Under the pieces are notes generated by a model, which saw only the letters and a program-made list of their open reading frames with translations, ran no database searches and was not told the origin of the DNA. A stretch of 64,000 nt of DNA from Apostichopus japonicus (taxonomy: Eukaryota; Echinodermata; Holothuroidea; Aspidochirotida; Stichopodidae): the NCBI RefSeq assembly GCF_037975245.1, contig NC_092569.1, positions 32,695,668-32,759,667 of the forward strand, given 5' to 3'. Shown piece after piece: positions 1 through 13,200 of the stretch (position 1 is the stretch's first letter; the number at the start of each line of letters is the position of its first letter). Made by a program: the position numbers and the translations under genes.

Positions 1-218
1 TAGGAAACTGCTCAGTTGTGAACTTAGAAATAACAATCAAATAAGTAAATGAATAAATACTATTTTAAATAAATGCCGATAAATAAATATGAAATCAAAA
101 GCGAACGTTTTTATCTTGGTAGGACAAAAACGCACTGCCTTCTACCTTGTATCTGGTGTTGGATTCTTTCAAAGTTTATAAATTGATCGGTTTATTTACT
201 CTTTCTCGTTTCTTGCAG
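1..218 (+). other. 3' part of the last intron of gene 0
   Basis: This non-coding stretch ends in a pyrimidine-rich acceptor (ctttctcgtttcttgcag). No other feature is seen. Confidence 0.6.
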
Positions 219-550
219 GTTATAATGGTTTGTCTTATATCAACAATAAACAATTCAGTACAAAAGACCAGGACAACGACGGATCCAGTAGTTACGACTG
301 TGCGGAAGGACACAGAGGAGCCTGGTGGTACGGTTATTATTATAACATTTGTTATAGTTATTGCCGTACTAGTGATTTCTCTTGCTATTATTACCCTGAG
401 GGCAACTGCTGTCGTGGTTGCACATATTCAAATCTCAACGGAGACTACGACGGCTCTACTCGAGGAACGCACATGTTCTGGCATAGTTATAGTTTGAACG
501 GTTACGGATGCAGCCTACAATACACAGATATGAAAATACGTCCTGTGTAG
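219..550 (+). CDS. Terminal exon of fibrinogen-related gene 0 (partial gene)
   Basis: This is the last exon of a secreted fibrinogen-related protein whose other exons lie left of the window. The acceptor tcttgcag ends at 218; the exon enters with two bases completing a Gly codon and runs 110 codons to TAG at 548-550. It encodes the C-terminal (P) third of a fibrinogen C domain: FSTKDQDNDG (calcium-site acidic run), YDCA, GAWWY, SNLNGDY and the terminal MKIRPV are all visible. Between GAWWY and SNLNG about 30 residues are inserted with five extra cysteines, and a sixth extra Cys lies in GYGCSLQY. It differs most from the other copies in this insert and has Ser where they have Trp after the acidic run (DGSSS versus DGWSS). 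It keeps the canonical SNLNG, which the other copies have changed to HLNAE. A polyadenylation hexamer candidate lies at about 822. Confidence 0.8.
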
Positions 551-1074
551 ACAAAACACTGTATAAATAACACACTGTCCAAAAGAACTGTTTTTACTAA
601 GAAAAGTAAAAAAAAGATCGATACAGATCTTCAAGCATCGGACAGCTGGACGTGCCATAGACAAGAAAGAAGAAAATGCAACCAAATTACAAACGGGACG
701 ATTCGACAAATAATTCATTTTTATGGGAATGCGAAGTTATTAAGTTATGTTATTATTATGTTAACCAGCTTACTGTTGTTTGAAACTTTACAAATTGATT
801 ATTGTATAAGTCTCACAAAAGAATAAACAATTAAAGTAAATGAAACTTACCATTTTTCCTAATATTTTGAATATCTCGTAGCCAACACTGACCCCCCCCC
901 CCCAAAAAAAACATATCATTAGTTGGATGGAAATTAACAATTTTATAAAAATGGATTTGTAATGGTTCTTGGTTTCTAGGGCACACACTCACATATTATT
1001 TACTTACATATTTAAATGAAGCCATTATCAGGGTTGCCGTGGAACTACTGACAAAACATTGGGTACCATTTATA

Positions 1075-1123
<49 letters not shown>

Positions 1124-1654
1124 ATAGTCTTTAGATATATATCAATATATATATATATCACTAGATATATATCTATATATATATATATATATATATATAT
1201 CAATATATATATCAATAGATATATATATTTATATATCAATATATATATATATATATATCAATATATATATATATATATATATCAATAATTTTACGTTGGA
1301 ATGCGAGAGGTCCCGATAATTTTTAGGTGGGTAATTTTTAACGGGACACAGGTCAGGGTTCGCCTCTGGAAGAAACACAGACAAATTGACCAGTCTAGAG
1401 AAATTGAATGAGAACGTAAACTATATTGAACAATGGAGTTTGAACTAAAAACGACAAGTGGTAATTAAAAATATATAGTTAATTACTCACAAACTTAACG
1501 AAATAGGAAACACTTTAAAACACGCTGGTCTCTTCCAACGGCGATATTCCTCAGCGACCACGACCTTAATGACTCGACGACGATTCTCGGTCCGTTGTAA
1601 CGCGAAATTCACTGGGCCTCGACGGAGTTTCTCGCGATCCCAGAAACATCAGTC
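551..1654. other. 3' flank of gene 0, no gene seen
   Basis: The stretch holds the presumed 3' UTR of gene 0, a C-run near 891-903, the TA-rich microsatellite at 1,075-1,286, and about 370 bp of less AT-rich DNA (1,287-1,654) in which I recognise nothing. Short ORFs in the TA tract are compositional. Confidence 0.5.
1075..1286. repeat. TA-rich microsatellite, imperfect
   Basis: Runs of (TA)n are interrupted by short ATCAATA and CTAGATATATATCTA-type variants, about 210 bp in all. This is a simple sequence repeat; ORFs through it are meaningless. Confidence 0.9.
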
Positions 1655-2276
1655 AGAGAATCGTGAATATTATCATCTTTCCTTTGTGGAAGTGAAACGA
1701 CTGAGGTGACAATTTATCTCGGGGTTTGTCTTCTATTAGATTGATTGTCCAGATATTAATTAAGAGAAGAAGATAGACGTTGGACAGTTCCTCCCAGTGG
1801 GAGATAATGAAAATATATCAGAGTGTACGAAACTACCCCTAGCAACAACATTATACGACGCTTAAAGCATCGTAGCATAAATAGCCAAGTGACAAATAAT
1901 GTTAAAGTTTGACGATTTTTCTAATTCATAGTTATCTCACAGATTTTCTTCTCTTAATTTGTCTCCTATTATTGAAGGTGTGGGCAAGGAGTGATGGAGA
2001 AGGTGATCAGGAGACCGTTGTGTATTCCTGATTCAGATTCGTTGTTAGACTAACGTCAAACTTCCACAGAGTGATTACATCATTCTTTCTCTTTTAGGTT
2101 TTTCAACGACGATCCAGCGTATCAGTTAATTTTTATCGTGGTTGGTCTGAGTATGAAAATGGTTTCGGTAATCCTGGTCAAGACCACTGGCTTGGAAATA
2201 AATATATTCACGACATAACAAACCAGAAAGCTTACCAGCTACGTATTGATTTAAGAAATTCAGGATCAATTCAGGA
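1655..2276 (+). pseudogene. Orphan fragment: fibrinogen intron 6 plus truncated exon 7
   Basis: Positions 1,655-2,097 match intron 6 of gene 2 (28,012-28,465) almost base for base, including long stretches of perfect identity. The acceptor cttttag is followed at 2,098 by the exon-7 coding sequence (VFQRRSSVSVNFYRGW onward), open to 2,268 and sharing with gene 2 the SVSVNF variant instead of the SAAVPF of genes 1 and 3. At about 2,268 the exon is cut off in the middle of the domain and joins, with a short repeat of attcagga, to sequence matching the 5' flank of gene 3. It has no donor site, no exon 6 and no terminal exon, so it cannot make a domain on its own. It reads as the scar of an unequal crossover or segmental duplication. 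Confidence 0.8.
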
Positions 2277-4250
2277 TTCACTTTATTTACTCTAATTATT
2301 CTACGTCTTAGAGGTAATATAGTCCAAACAATATCAAACATTCTCAGCAGTTACATGAGAGTAGTCCCAAATTGTAGGACATTCAACTCTTATCCAGAAT
2401 ACTTGTTTCCTTCGCGTGCATCGCTAGAAGGATTTTATATTTAACGATTGATATCTTCTTTTCATCACCACGAATACTTCTTAACCAAAAGACTATGAGG
2501 TAGAACATTGGGGGACAAAATAACTATCGAAAATCAAATAGTATGTTACAACTAGAAAATGAAATTTAAAAAAAAACCTTCCTAATTTGAAAATGCACAA
2601 AAACTTAACCCAAAACGAATGGCTCTGTGATGTCACATTTCAGACATGTTTAAATCTCCACCATAAAGCCATTAAAACGTCACATTTCCCCAAAATAGTT
2701 ATATCAAATTTACTTAAGCTTTTTAAGGGGCGTTTATAATGATGGTGATTAGGAAGGGACATTGATGTTTACCGCTTATTAATGTCGTTTAAAATCTTCG
2801 TCTTTGAATCAAAGCTATCAATTAAGTGAACAAAAGTTGGCACAGTCAGATGATTTTGACATGAAAAAAATACATACTGAAACAACTACTAATCGATATC
2901 TACAAGATTCATATTGACAAACTGAGCTCAGTGACAGCTAAACAATAGATCATGCGCAGTGACCTTCATTTTATCGAAGTGTCTTGTCAGTTTTAATGCT
3001 ATTGAAATAACATCAAAGTGAATAGGGAAATAAAAATGAAATTTTTTTCCTGTTATTACTGAAGGTGTAGTATGATTGCGGGGGAAGGAATGGAGGGCCC
3101 GGAGGATTCGTTCAAGGACAAAAAAATAAACTTTGCCAACCTAATTCTGTGACAGACAGAACATGTTGAAAAGCTCTGGTAATCATCATTAAATTCGTCG
3201 TGAAGTTTCGCTCTCCTGTTTGCCACATGTGAAACAAAACTACATTAAACTGTTTGTCAGATTGAAAACAAACATCACAAGTAAAACTTTTTTGGGGCTA
3301 TCCTAAATGCGCACCTGTATCAAATCGTAATTTTCTGACACACACCTGAAGGTTATACATTTCCACGTCTACTAACTAAACAGGTTGCCTTCCTTTCATA
3401 CTTTGACGGGACCAATTACATTGCCTTCTTTAAGTTTCTCACATTAGCGACGTTTGCAACTTGCAAGATGACTGGGACTGACACGAAACTATAATCACAT
3501 ATATTTTACTTTGACATATATTTAAATATATGTGAGAAACGAAATACATAATAGTAGAAAGCTCTAATTGCATTTGCTTACATTTGAAATGTATCAGTAA
3601 ATAAATGGCATATTGCATAAATTTAAAAACCGGGTATGACACGAGTTATTACTTCATATATAAATAAAGAAGAGATTACATGTATTAAACTTGGGCTACA
3701 AACAATTCAAAGATCTAGGATGTACTTCTGCTGAGAAAACGAATTCAATTACGATTAAAACTGATTGAGAATGAAGATGTATTGATTATTGAACACGATG
3801 AATGCATTTTAGAAAGAAAAGAACGTGATGTGCTATCATCTGAACAAAAACAACATTTAAATTGGTAAACTTCTAGACGATTAAGGTGACGTATGAATTC
3901 AAATTCCGCGTTCCTTAGATATCCTGGGAGAAGTCTTCTCTGCACAATAATTCATTAATAAGTGTATAGCATGACACACGATAAGACGACCTTTGTATAA
4001 ACTTAATCCGAAGCAGCTTTTAACCGATAACTGTAAGGAACGTACTGATTAAATGTATTCGCTACGGATCAGAGCATGCGCAGTGACATTATTGTGACAA
4101 TTTGATACCGAATTGCTTCCATTGGCATCCGTAGTAGAATAATTTCAATCGTTATTGAATCACGTTGGCTAGATGTTGTATTTCATTGTCGTTTCATCCC
4201 TCGTCAACTGCTAAACCACGTTATATAAACTCAAGAATTATTTCAATATT
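2277..4250 (+). other. Duplicated 5' flank of gene 1
   Basis: From 2,277 the sequence matches 33,225-35,069 upstream of gene 3 throughout, with small indels, and its last 1.2 kb also matches 17,533-18,801 upstream of gene 2. No exon was found in it. The block contains a conserved TATAAA at 3,996 and a conserved GCATGCGC at 4,074. Confidence 0.7.
3996..4001 (+). promoter_or_regulatory. Candidate TATA box of gene 1
   Basis: TATAAA in the context ctttgtataaacttaatcc lies 255 bp before the ATG. The same hexamer lies 257 and 255 bp before the ATGs of genes 2 and 3. An NRF1-half-site-like GCATGCGC follows about 75 bp downstream (GCATGCGT in gene 2). Conservation is partly due to recent duplication, so the function is only suggested. 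Confidence 0.35.
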
Positions 4251-7200
4251 ATGGAAAAACTTGGAGGACGCAAATGTTGGCAGAGTGTCTTGGCAGTTTT
4301 GATGTTATGGAGTTTTCTTGAATTAAACACGGTAAGTTACTTTTCAATAATTTTTTCTTCGATTCTCACATACAACTTTTGCTCTCATAGTTTGAATTTC
4401 ATATGTGGTTTGAAAATCACAATATTTTAAAGTTTTGATAACTGTGAAGTCGATTTCAGTGGTTTTATAGTAGACCATCTCTTTCCTTACTTTTCTAACC
4501 GAAAACTATCGTTAAGTTTCTATATGCATCAGGACTGCCTGCCTGTCATTCTAAAAAGTTTCTTTTTTCAATCTCTGAAAAGAGAATATCCTATACAATA
4601 TACGTATAGTGTACAAAATATATTAAAATATAAAATCGATGTTTTTTTCTAACTTCAGTCAACCATTGTTCCAGAAGGGAATGACACGCTCTCATTTTCA
4701 AAGTGCTTGAGTAAATTTGAAATCGTTTTAACTTAACTTAACTTAACTTAACTTACAAGGCAAAACAAATAAAAAAAAATGGAGGGGGGGGGTTGGAGGA
4801 AAAAGGGGAAAAAATTATGAAAAAGAATTATATCTAATGTGCTATTCATTTTTGAGGTTTGAAAAACGTGTTCAACGGTGCGAACCAAAATTCTAGTCTT
4901 TAGATATTATTTCTCTACCCCTCCTTTTTCAATACTGTAATTAATATTGCTAAATGACATGGACATGCTTACCAATTTATAACATATTTGTCGGTCTACT
5001 GCGTAAAATTTTGAGTCAATAATTATTTTCTTTTTTAGGAAAGATACGCAAATAAGTACACTTCATAAAAATGTCAGGATGTTTCTCTTATCTGTATCAA
5101 ATAACCAATCCTGTATCTAACTTCTCAAAGACTATACTTCCATTAAATGTATCCTCTGTTTATTATGCTTGGTATAAGACATCTTAATCTTAACGCTCTC
5201 TGTACCAAGAGGCACAGAAGGGTGAGACGTCTTCACTCCACTTCTTCCTACTACAAGACATAGCTAAACTATAATCAGAAAAGTTCATCAGTATAAAGTT
5301 TCTTCATCGCGAAAATGCAAATTTCCTTCTTTGATCTTTCTTATGTTTCCCGTATTTAATTTACTTGTCACATGACTTGTCTTTACTCGTACAGATTTCA
5401 ATGACAATTTCAAATGCAAATGCCCATGTTTAACGTAGCTGTCATGGTAATACCATATAAGATTCAATATTCTGTTTTAGCTATTAGACACGCACAGTTA
5501 AATTATATATTATATTCTCTTCCCTTACTTTATTTACATTGCACTGAATAATTATACAATTTTCACGAAAGCAAACATTTTACTCAGTTCCTGTTTTGTG
5601 GATAGAATTTCCAACATAAATACCAGCGAGCCAAGCTTTTTTTTTACTTCTCGTGTGATTTTTTTCCCAATGCAGTTATGAATACTAACGTTAACACGTA
5701 AATATGTATATTCAGTGCTGTTATCAGGGCGTTGTTGTGCTAGAACTGTTATCCAAAAACGTTCCAATTTGTAGGTTCTCGTATCTCGAACATCATTTAT
5801 ATAATTCATAATTAACGATCTACATGAACACAAGTATAGCGTTAGCGGAAGATAGAATGATTGTGAAGATTGAAGTTAAAGATCTAAATGTCCACACATC
5901 ATTATAGCGTCCTAACATAGATAGACAGGCCTGCGTTCAAGGCATTGGAATCTCAAGGGGTTGGAATTTTTTCACTATTCTATATATGCCGACACTGTAA
6001 CGTAATCCGCCATAAATGCTACACTTATCAAGTAGTCTTAGATTTAAATAAAAGTTTAACCCTTGTATATATCAAAGCCGTAGTGTACTTATATGTTGTT
6101 TGTGTAAGTTACTAAACAATATATTTTTGATATTTTCGTCAATAGTTTTCTCATGATACTTGATGTTGCTACAAAATAACTAAACTAGAACTTGGTACAA
6201 AATGTGATCCGACAAAGTGACAAAGTAACTCACTCTATCCTTATTGTTACCCTTAATTTAAGACAGTCGGCAAACTTTGAACTTAGTATCTCCTGCTTCG
6301 TTATAAGCCCTGTTGAATTCCAAAGAGTGTGGCTGTTTAATTCAAAAGCTTTATGAACCTATCAAATGATCGATTATACTATCGGATGTGAAAAAGAAAA
6401 TTGCGTAATCAACAGCAATCACAACAATTCTGAAATGGAACATTTTAATTCATTCGAAATGTACTAGTAGTAACAATAATCCTCAGTTAACAGATCCTCA
6501 AGTATCATGATATGAAAGGGAACTAATTCTTAAATTAATAAGTTTTACATAAGTGTATACAGACGTATTGATTTATTTTTGAATCAACAACAATTATCAT
6601 GATCTCAATTACAATTATCGTTCTACAATATATCATACTCAGCAGACTCCTGAAATTCTGCTCATTTCGTTCAACTTCAAGTTTGATTTCATATGTGGTT
6701 TTTTATTATAATTACGTCATAATGGAAAATGTTCTTTGTTGTTGTAATTTAATTTATCGACATCAACGGGAATAATTATTTTAAGTTCCTCAGTATCTTT
6801 AATTTGGGATCACACAATATTATCTTTAGGAACTAATTTGTTGTGCAATACCGTTGCCTTCACCTAGAGAAATTGGAAAATTGTTTCCAATACATTCCAA
6901 TACTTTGTGATCAAGTTCACATAGATTGCTCAAAATGTTCGCTTTTAACTTATTTTATCGCAATAATTCCACAATTCGGTTGGATAAATAAGAACCCAGT
7001 GTACAGTAAATACGTGACCAACTCAGGTACTAGATTGTTCTAATAAATATTTTATGAAGTTACAAAACTTAACAATTTGTTAAACTAAATGAAATAACGT
7101 GACGGTAGACCATGGTAAGAGTCATAAACAAATAAAACACATTCAATGAATTAGAGACATTTACAACATCTTCTTCGTTTGATCAAGTTTAGCAATCGCT

Positions 7201-10200
7201 TTAATAATTGATACAACGACCTCTTCAGGATATGAGCAAATTCTTACATTTACTTAATCACCAAATGTACTGATTCTTTATTTTCTTTCTCTCTCCATAT
7301 TCTCTCTCATGTTCCGCAATCTGCAATATAGATTCTTGAACAACCCGTATAAGTAGTATTAGATGATAAACAGTATAGACATAACCAATAGTTCAATTTA
7401 AACTTTTAATTGATAGATATTCTAAAATATGGACAATTTCCATTCGTGGAATGTTACGAATATCTGAGTTATTCAATCAGAGAATATATGTCTGATCTCA
7501 GGTTTTAATTCGTTTTATCTTCTTCAAAACTGCCAGCTCTTCCCATCTTTTTGATAAAATATGTTGTATCGCTGATAAAAGTAATCAGAGTTTCAAATAA
7601 TAACCTAAATATTTCATTGACGTTTCGCATCTTAAAAAGGTTAGTTCGTCTTTAAAATAGGCCTATCCACAGTATTGCGAATTGAATTTTTTGTTAAATC
7701 ATATTACCTGAGACACTAAGACTAGCCAAAAACCGCTAGAGGAAAGCGGAAAAACTATGTAAATACGCAGTTTGTCTACAAAGAAACATTTTAAGAGTTT
7801 TGTTGATGTTTTTTTAAAGAGCGTTTTTGTCTCTCTTTGTGCTTCTTTGTCCAAACAAAACGCTGTATTTATCAATTTGTAGAAAATATAAAAGCCAAAC
7901 TAGGTCATGGTTAATTTCCCTTTAGTAATCGTAACTGAATGCTACAAGCATTGTGTGATTTCAACGATTCTTAGCTGCCAAAAGCAGCAAAACGAGATTA
8001 GAAAATACAATTAAAGTATTATTGGGGAAAAAAAACAAGAGCTCTTCAGTGTGCGAAAGCTGAAGTAAGAAAAATATTACGTACTGGATTGTATTGTAAG
8101 TAACACGGTATAGTACGTAGAAGACTTGAAACTGAGGTTCATATTCTTGTCATGATATTGTTTTATTAGATTAATTGACATTCTGCCTAATCATATGTTC
8201 AGTGACATAGTTGCAATAGATACTTCTCGTTCCCCATTTTCGTAACTTCTTCAGTACATTGTGAAGCAGCAAAACAAGGTTGAAAAATAAAAATAGATTA
8301 TGAAGAGAAATACAGGACAAATTCTCAAAATCTCCAGTGTACGGAATGTAGATTAAAGTAAAATAATACGTACTACGGTGATACTTCGTTCTTCCTATTT
8401 TTGTAACATTTTCAGTTCTATTCTTTAACAGGTCATCGCCAGCGTCGTGAGCCAATCATCCGGTTAGTGTATTTAAATTAATATGGTTCGACAGATAAAA
8501 TTGACGTTTCATTGGTGGATTGATTGGTTTTATTACAATAATAACAACTTTCCAACCATGTCGTGAAGGGAATCTTTACTACTGAACGACGTATTCTTTG
8601 TTTTGTAGTAATCTAAATCACAATTGCAACAGCAAATTTCCACCTGTGTACAATCTTGCAGCAGTGTTTCAAACCTATGCTTGCCTTCTCTTACCAGGTG
8701 TACGTCAGCGGTTATTTCTACCCTCTTAGTTATTCACAAACCCATGCAGTCAATTATAAAAGCTGAACTGTAAATCTTAAAAATTTTAATTGACAGAGAA
8801 ATATTACAAACAGATTTGTGTTTGTTGATATGTAATATTGAACTACTCGTCGAGTAACTGTTGTAAGCTACCTTTACCTGAAGCCACTGACTTCCGGTAG
8901 ATTTAAAATATCCTCATGTACATTTGATTGATGAAAAACATTATGCAGGCCTTCTAAATACCTATCTAACATACTAACGCACGTGCAAGCAGAAATATGT
9001 ATGCACAAACCTTCATTTCAGTAGACAATTAGACATGTTTACTTCAATTTACACATAGGTTCTTCATACTTCGTTTTTCAACAACCCGAGTACCCGAGGG
9101 ATTGCAAAGAAGTATTGAATGCCTGCTCTTCTACCCACAATACATCTGGGGTGTACCTAATTAAACCAGATGGCTACTCTGAACCATTTGAAGCCTACTG
9201 TGATAATGATCTTGAAAATGGAGGATGGACGGTAAGATTTATATGAGAAGTTATTATCATAGTTAACACTTTCCTGTAGCAACGTTCAAGATCACTTTAT
9301 AACTTATAGAATCACATTACTGAAGTAAGCCGGGAGAGATGTTCATGCGAATCTGTGAATACTAATAATCAATTGTTCTTCATTTCACATTTCAGAAAAG
9401 CAATGGCAATTTCAGTAAAAACTCATTAAATTTGTGAAAGTCAAAAGATAAATGTTACTTCATGTTTTTAATTAAACCAACGTCTATTCTCGTCATTCGG
9501 TAAATGTTTAGATGTTTTTGGAAATGTGCTACAACGAAGACTTCAAGATATGGAATCACAAAGGAATCCTTATACAAGACAAGAGTTTATTGTGTTTATA
9601 TATTTCACCTGTATTTTCATTCATAAATATAACAGGTTTTGCAAAGACGACTAATGGAATCTATTAACTTCAATCGAACATGGAAGGACTTCAGAAACGG
9701 CTTCGGGTTCCCACGAAGTGAGGTTTGGCTTGGAAATGAGAAAGTTGCTTTTCTAACGAACCAAAAACAGTATCAACTACGACTGGAGTTTCAGAATGCT
9801 GCGGGACAGTCTTACTACGTAACATATGACAACTTTCGTATTTCTGATGAATGGGGGCAATATTCACTGTCAAGTTTAGGTTCATACCGAGGAACACCAA
9901 GTAAGTCAAAATAAAATAAACGACAATGTGACCGATTCTCTCATTTCAAGGCTTCTTAAAGCATGTTCTCTTTTAATAGCGTTGAATTTGATCATACGGT
10001 CAATATATATGGCTTTGATTTGTTCCTTTTTGCTCGTTTCCCACCAGACTACATTTGTATGTTTAAGTCATCTTGGCATAGATAGAAGGTAGTATCTACA
10101 ATTACCCTATTCTGTATATCTATTTCACTACGTGAGCAAAGTAATATGAAGAGAGCATAAACTAACTGAATAATATTTATAGGCAAATTTTGTCGTTATT

Positions 10201-13200
10201 TTGCTGACGCAGACATGATGGTTTGGAAAGGAGAAAACATGAGGTGATAGTAATTATGCCGAGGAAAGAAATAATATACTTTCTAAAGTGACGTCATCAA
10301 AACCAAACAGAGATTTATACTATGAAAAGGTCTTTACTGTAGTATCAGAAGATTTATTGCCTGACTTGCTATAATTATTTTCGCTTTTGCTCGTTTAATC
10401 CTTTGATTTTAAGAGCTCCGTTGGAAATAATCGTTTCTTATTCGATTTAAGTATTGTTGTTTTTCTTTTACATGATAGAATACCTACTTTTATACATCGC
10501 ATACCCATTAAAATCGATTCCTTCATACAGATTCAAACATTGAATGGTGTCCAACTAACGAAATATTCACCAACGAAACATGTGAGAGGAGGTGTGAGGA
10601 CCCTGAGACCTGCGTCTTTTCAACCTCTCTTGCAAAACCAGAGAGATGTGCTTGTGTCGGTGATTATATGATTCTAGAAGGAAATTGCATTCCTCAGAAC
10701 AAATGCTTATGTTTTGCTGCTGACAAGGGAGGTGTCTTAAGGGTAAGTACTGTGACTACGGTCAATATTGTTCACATTCTTTCTCTAACATGTCTCTAAC
10801 ATATTCTTATTTTTCTAACATTTTTTTTTTCATTCATGTCTTTTTATTTCAATAGGTCAAGACCCTTATACTTTATCAATTACAATTTTAGAAATGATTG
10901 ACTATTTTCTCATAAGAATTGATACTGATACTCTAGTACCTTTTCTTTGTTTGTTAAAGACATTTTACTATCTTTATTTTAAAACCAGAACGGCGAGTCT
11001 TTCATCAATTCAGACTGTACAAGAAGATCAAACTGTAGTAATAACCAACTTACTTTAGAAGAGAATTACCAGTGTAGTGATGACGCAACCTGTGATGAGA
11101 GGAACGGTGTCCATAGATGTTACTGCAATGATGGTTACGAAGGGGACGGGGTAGAGTGCACACGTGAGGTGATCCCAAAAGATTGCAACGATCTTCCTAC
11201 TGAGGGTACCAGGGATGGAGTTTACACCATTTACCCTGATAATTGGCCTAACGGTATTCAGGTTTACTGTGAGATGGAAAGTAACGGAGGAGGATGGACG
11301 GTGAGTTGATCAAAGCAGGAGCGCATCCTGAATTTGTTACATCTTTTCTTTGTGGAAGTGAAACGACTGACAATCTCTCTTGGTGGTTCGCCTTCTGTTG
11401 AGATTATATTGACTTTCCAGATAGAAATTAAGAGAATAAAAGAAACGTTGGCCACTTTCTTAAAGTTGGAGATATGAATAATAAGATAAGATAATATTTC
11501 AGAGAGTACAAAACCTCTTCTAGAAACGACATTACATACGGCTCTTTAGGCATCGTAGCATAAAAATTAAGGTGACAAAGATATTTAAATTTTAACGATT
11601 TTACATATTAGTTATCTCACTGATTTACTTCTCCTTATTTGTTTCCTATTACTGAAGGTGGGGCAAGAAGTGATGGAGAAGGTGATCAGGAGGCGATTGT
11701 GTTTTTGTGATTCAGATTCGTTGTTAGAATAACGTCAAGATGTTTCAAAGTGATTATTTCATACTTTTTGTCTTAGGTTTTTCAACGACGATCCAGCGCA
11801 GCAGTTCCTTTTTATCGTGGTTGGTCTGAGTATAAAAATGGTTTCGGTAATCTTAGTCAAGACCACTGGCTTGGAAATAAATACATTCACGATATAACAA
11901 ACCAGAAGACATACGAGCTACGTATTGATTTAAGAGATTCAGGATCTACACCATACTACGCCCTCTATTCTTCCTTCAGTATCAGTGACAACTCGGACAA
12001 GTATCGTCTGTCTATTGGATCATACAGCGGAGATGCTGGTTTGTATATGCCATCTTTTCGCATCCTCACAACAACTTCCATTAAAATATACTTTAAGCTA
12101 CACATTTTTTACGAACTGAAAGTTAGGTAGTTAAACGTTGAACTAGATTTAATTCTTAACGCTCCGTCGTCCAGGCTCTGTCAGTAGTAATTGCCAAGTA
12201 GCCAACAATTGGTGTCGGTGCTGTTGATATAAATATTTTCTTTTTTGTAAGCTAGTAGATATCTAGCTGAACCAAGTTTAGGGTATCAATAAGATATGAT
12301 AATGTTCTCTTCCCTTAGTTTCTCTTACTTGCTCCAGCTTGAAGGTCCTTACCAAGAATGTTTGTGCTCTTTGTATTTGATAAACACGTTTGGCTTACAA
12401 ATGCAGGAAGTCCATCTTATAATCCCAGTTAAGCTTAATTGTAAGGACATATTAAATAGAAAGTGCACAGCCACGATCAAAAGAACACACTTCCTTCGAA
12501 TAAATTCTTTTTAATAACGAGCATTTAATGTGGGAATTTCCCAGAGAGGGTGTGGATAATTTGGGCGGGAAGTCAGCACTACAAATACATTTTGTCTATT
12601 GGAAAAGTGCCTAGATATCTTGGCGGACAGTCTTATAATTTTTGAAGATAAGGTTAAAAGTACTTTATTCCAAGGAAAATGTATGTTTATTTGGTACAAC
12701 AAGGTACGAAACTTTGCAGTGACATCCAACAATCAATGTTTAACTTCTAACTTTAAAGTGTGCCTCTGTTTGAATTAGCATACATCTGAGGCACTGAGAG
12801 GCTGAATAGAAACGACAATTTAGCATATATTTAATAATCTATATAGTTGCGTGTAGGTTTATACAGCAAGTACACTCCTTTCAGAGCTAGTGTATGTCTG
12901 AGTGCAACAAATGACACAAGAAGAGGATTATAAGAAACGGGGAGGATTAATCGTGTCTCTTTCGTTTAATGTAACACACAAACTAGTAGAAAAAATATCT
13001 GACGTCACACTTTCATAATATATATTATATATCATATTCTCATCTATTTAATCACACAATATTTTAACTCATTAACTCAACAAAACTACGACCACACGAC
13101 ATATAATGAAAACACATAATTGATTTATTTACAAATTACTAAACTTATGCAACTTACTGTCTATAAATAATCGTTTAATGTGTTTGAGAAAAAAGATTGC

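Noticed and set aside
4221-4228. TATATAAA just upstream of the gene 1 ATG
   Set aside because: Only gene 1 has it (genes 2 and 3 read TATCTAAA), and it lies too close to the ATG to leave room for a leader; the TATAAA at 3,996 is conserved in all three.
5552-5833. Antisense ORF in intron 1, with counterparts at 20,152-20,499 and 36,523-36,705
   Set aside because: It recurs only because the intron is duplicated; its length and frame differ between copies (93, 115 and 60 codons) and it has no domain or splice context.
6843-7043. 66-codon sense ORF in intron 1, repeated at 21,537 and 37,803
   Set aside because: No acceptor or donor fits a family-like exon, and frame ends differ between copies.
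8171-8455. 94-codon antisense ORF over exon 2, also at 39,149-39,433
   Set aside because: It overlaps the real 31-nt exon on the other strand, is broken in gene 2 and shows no family features.
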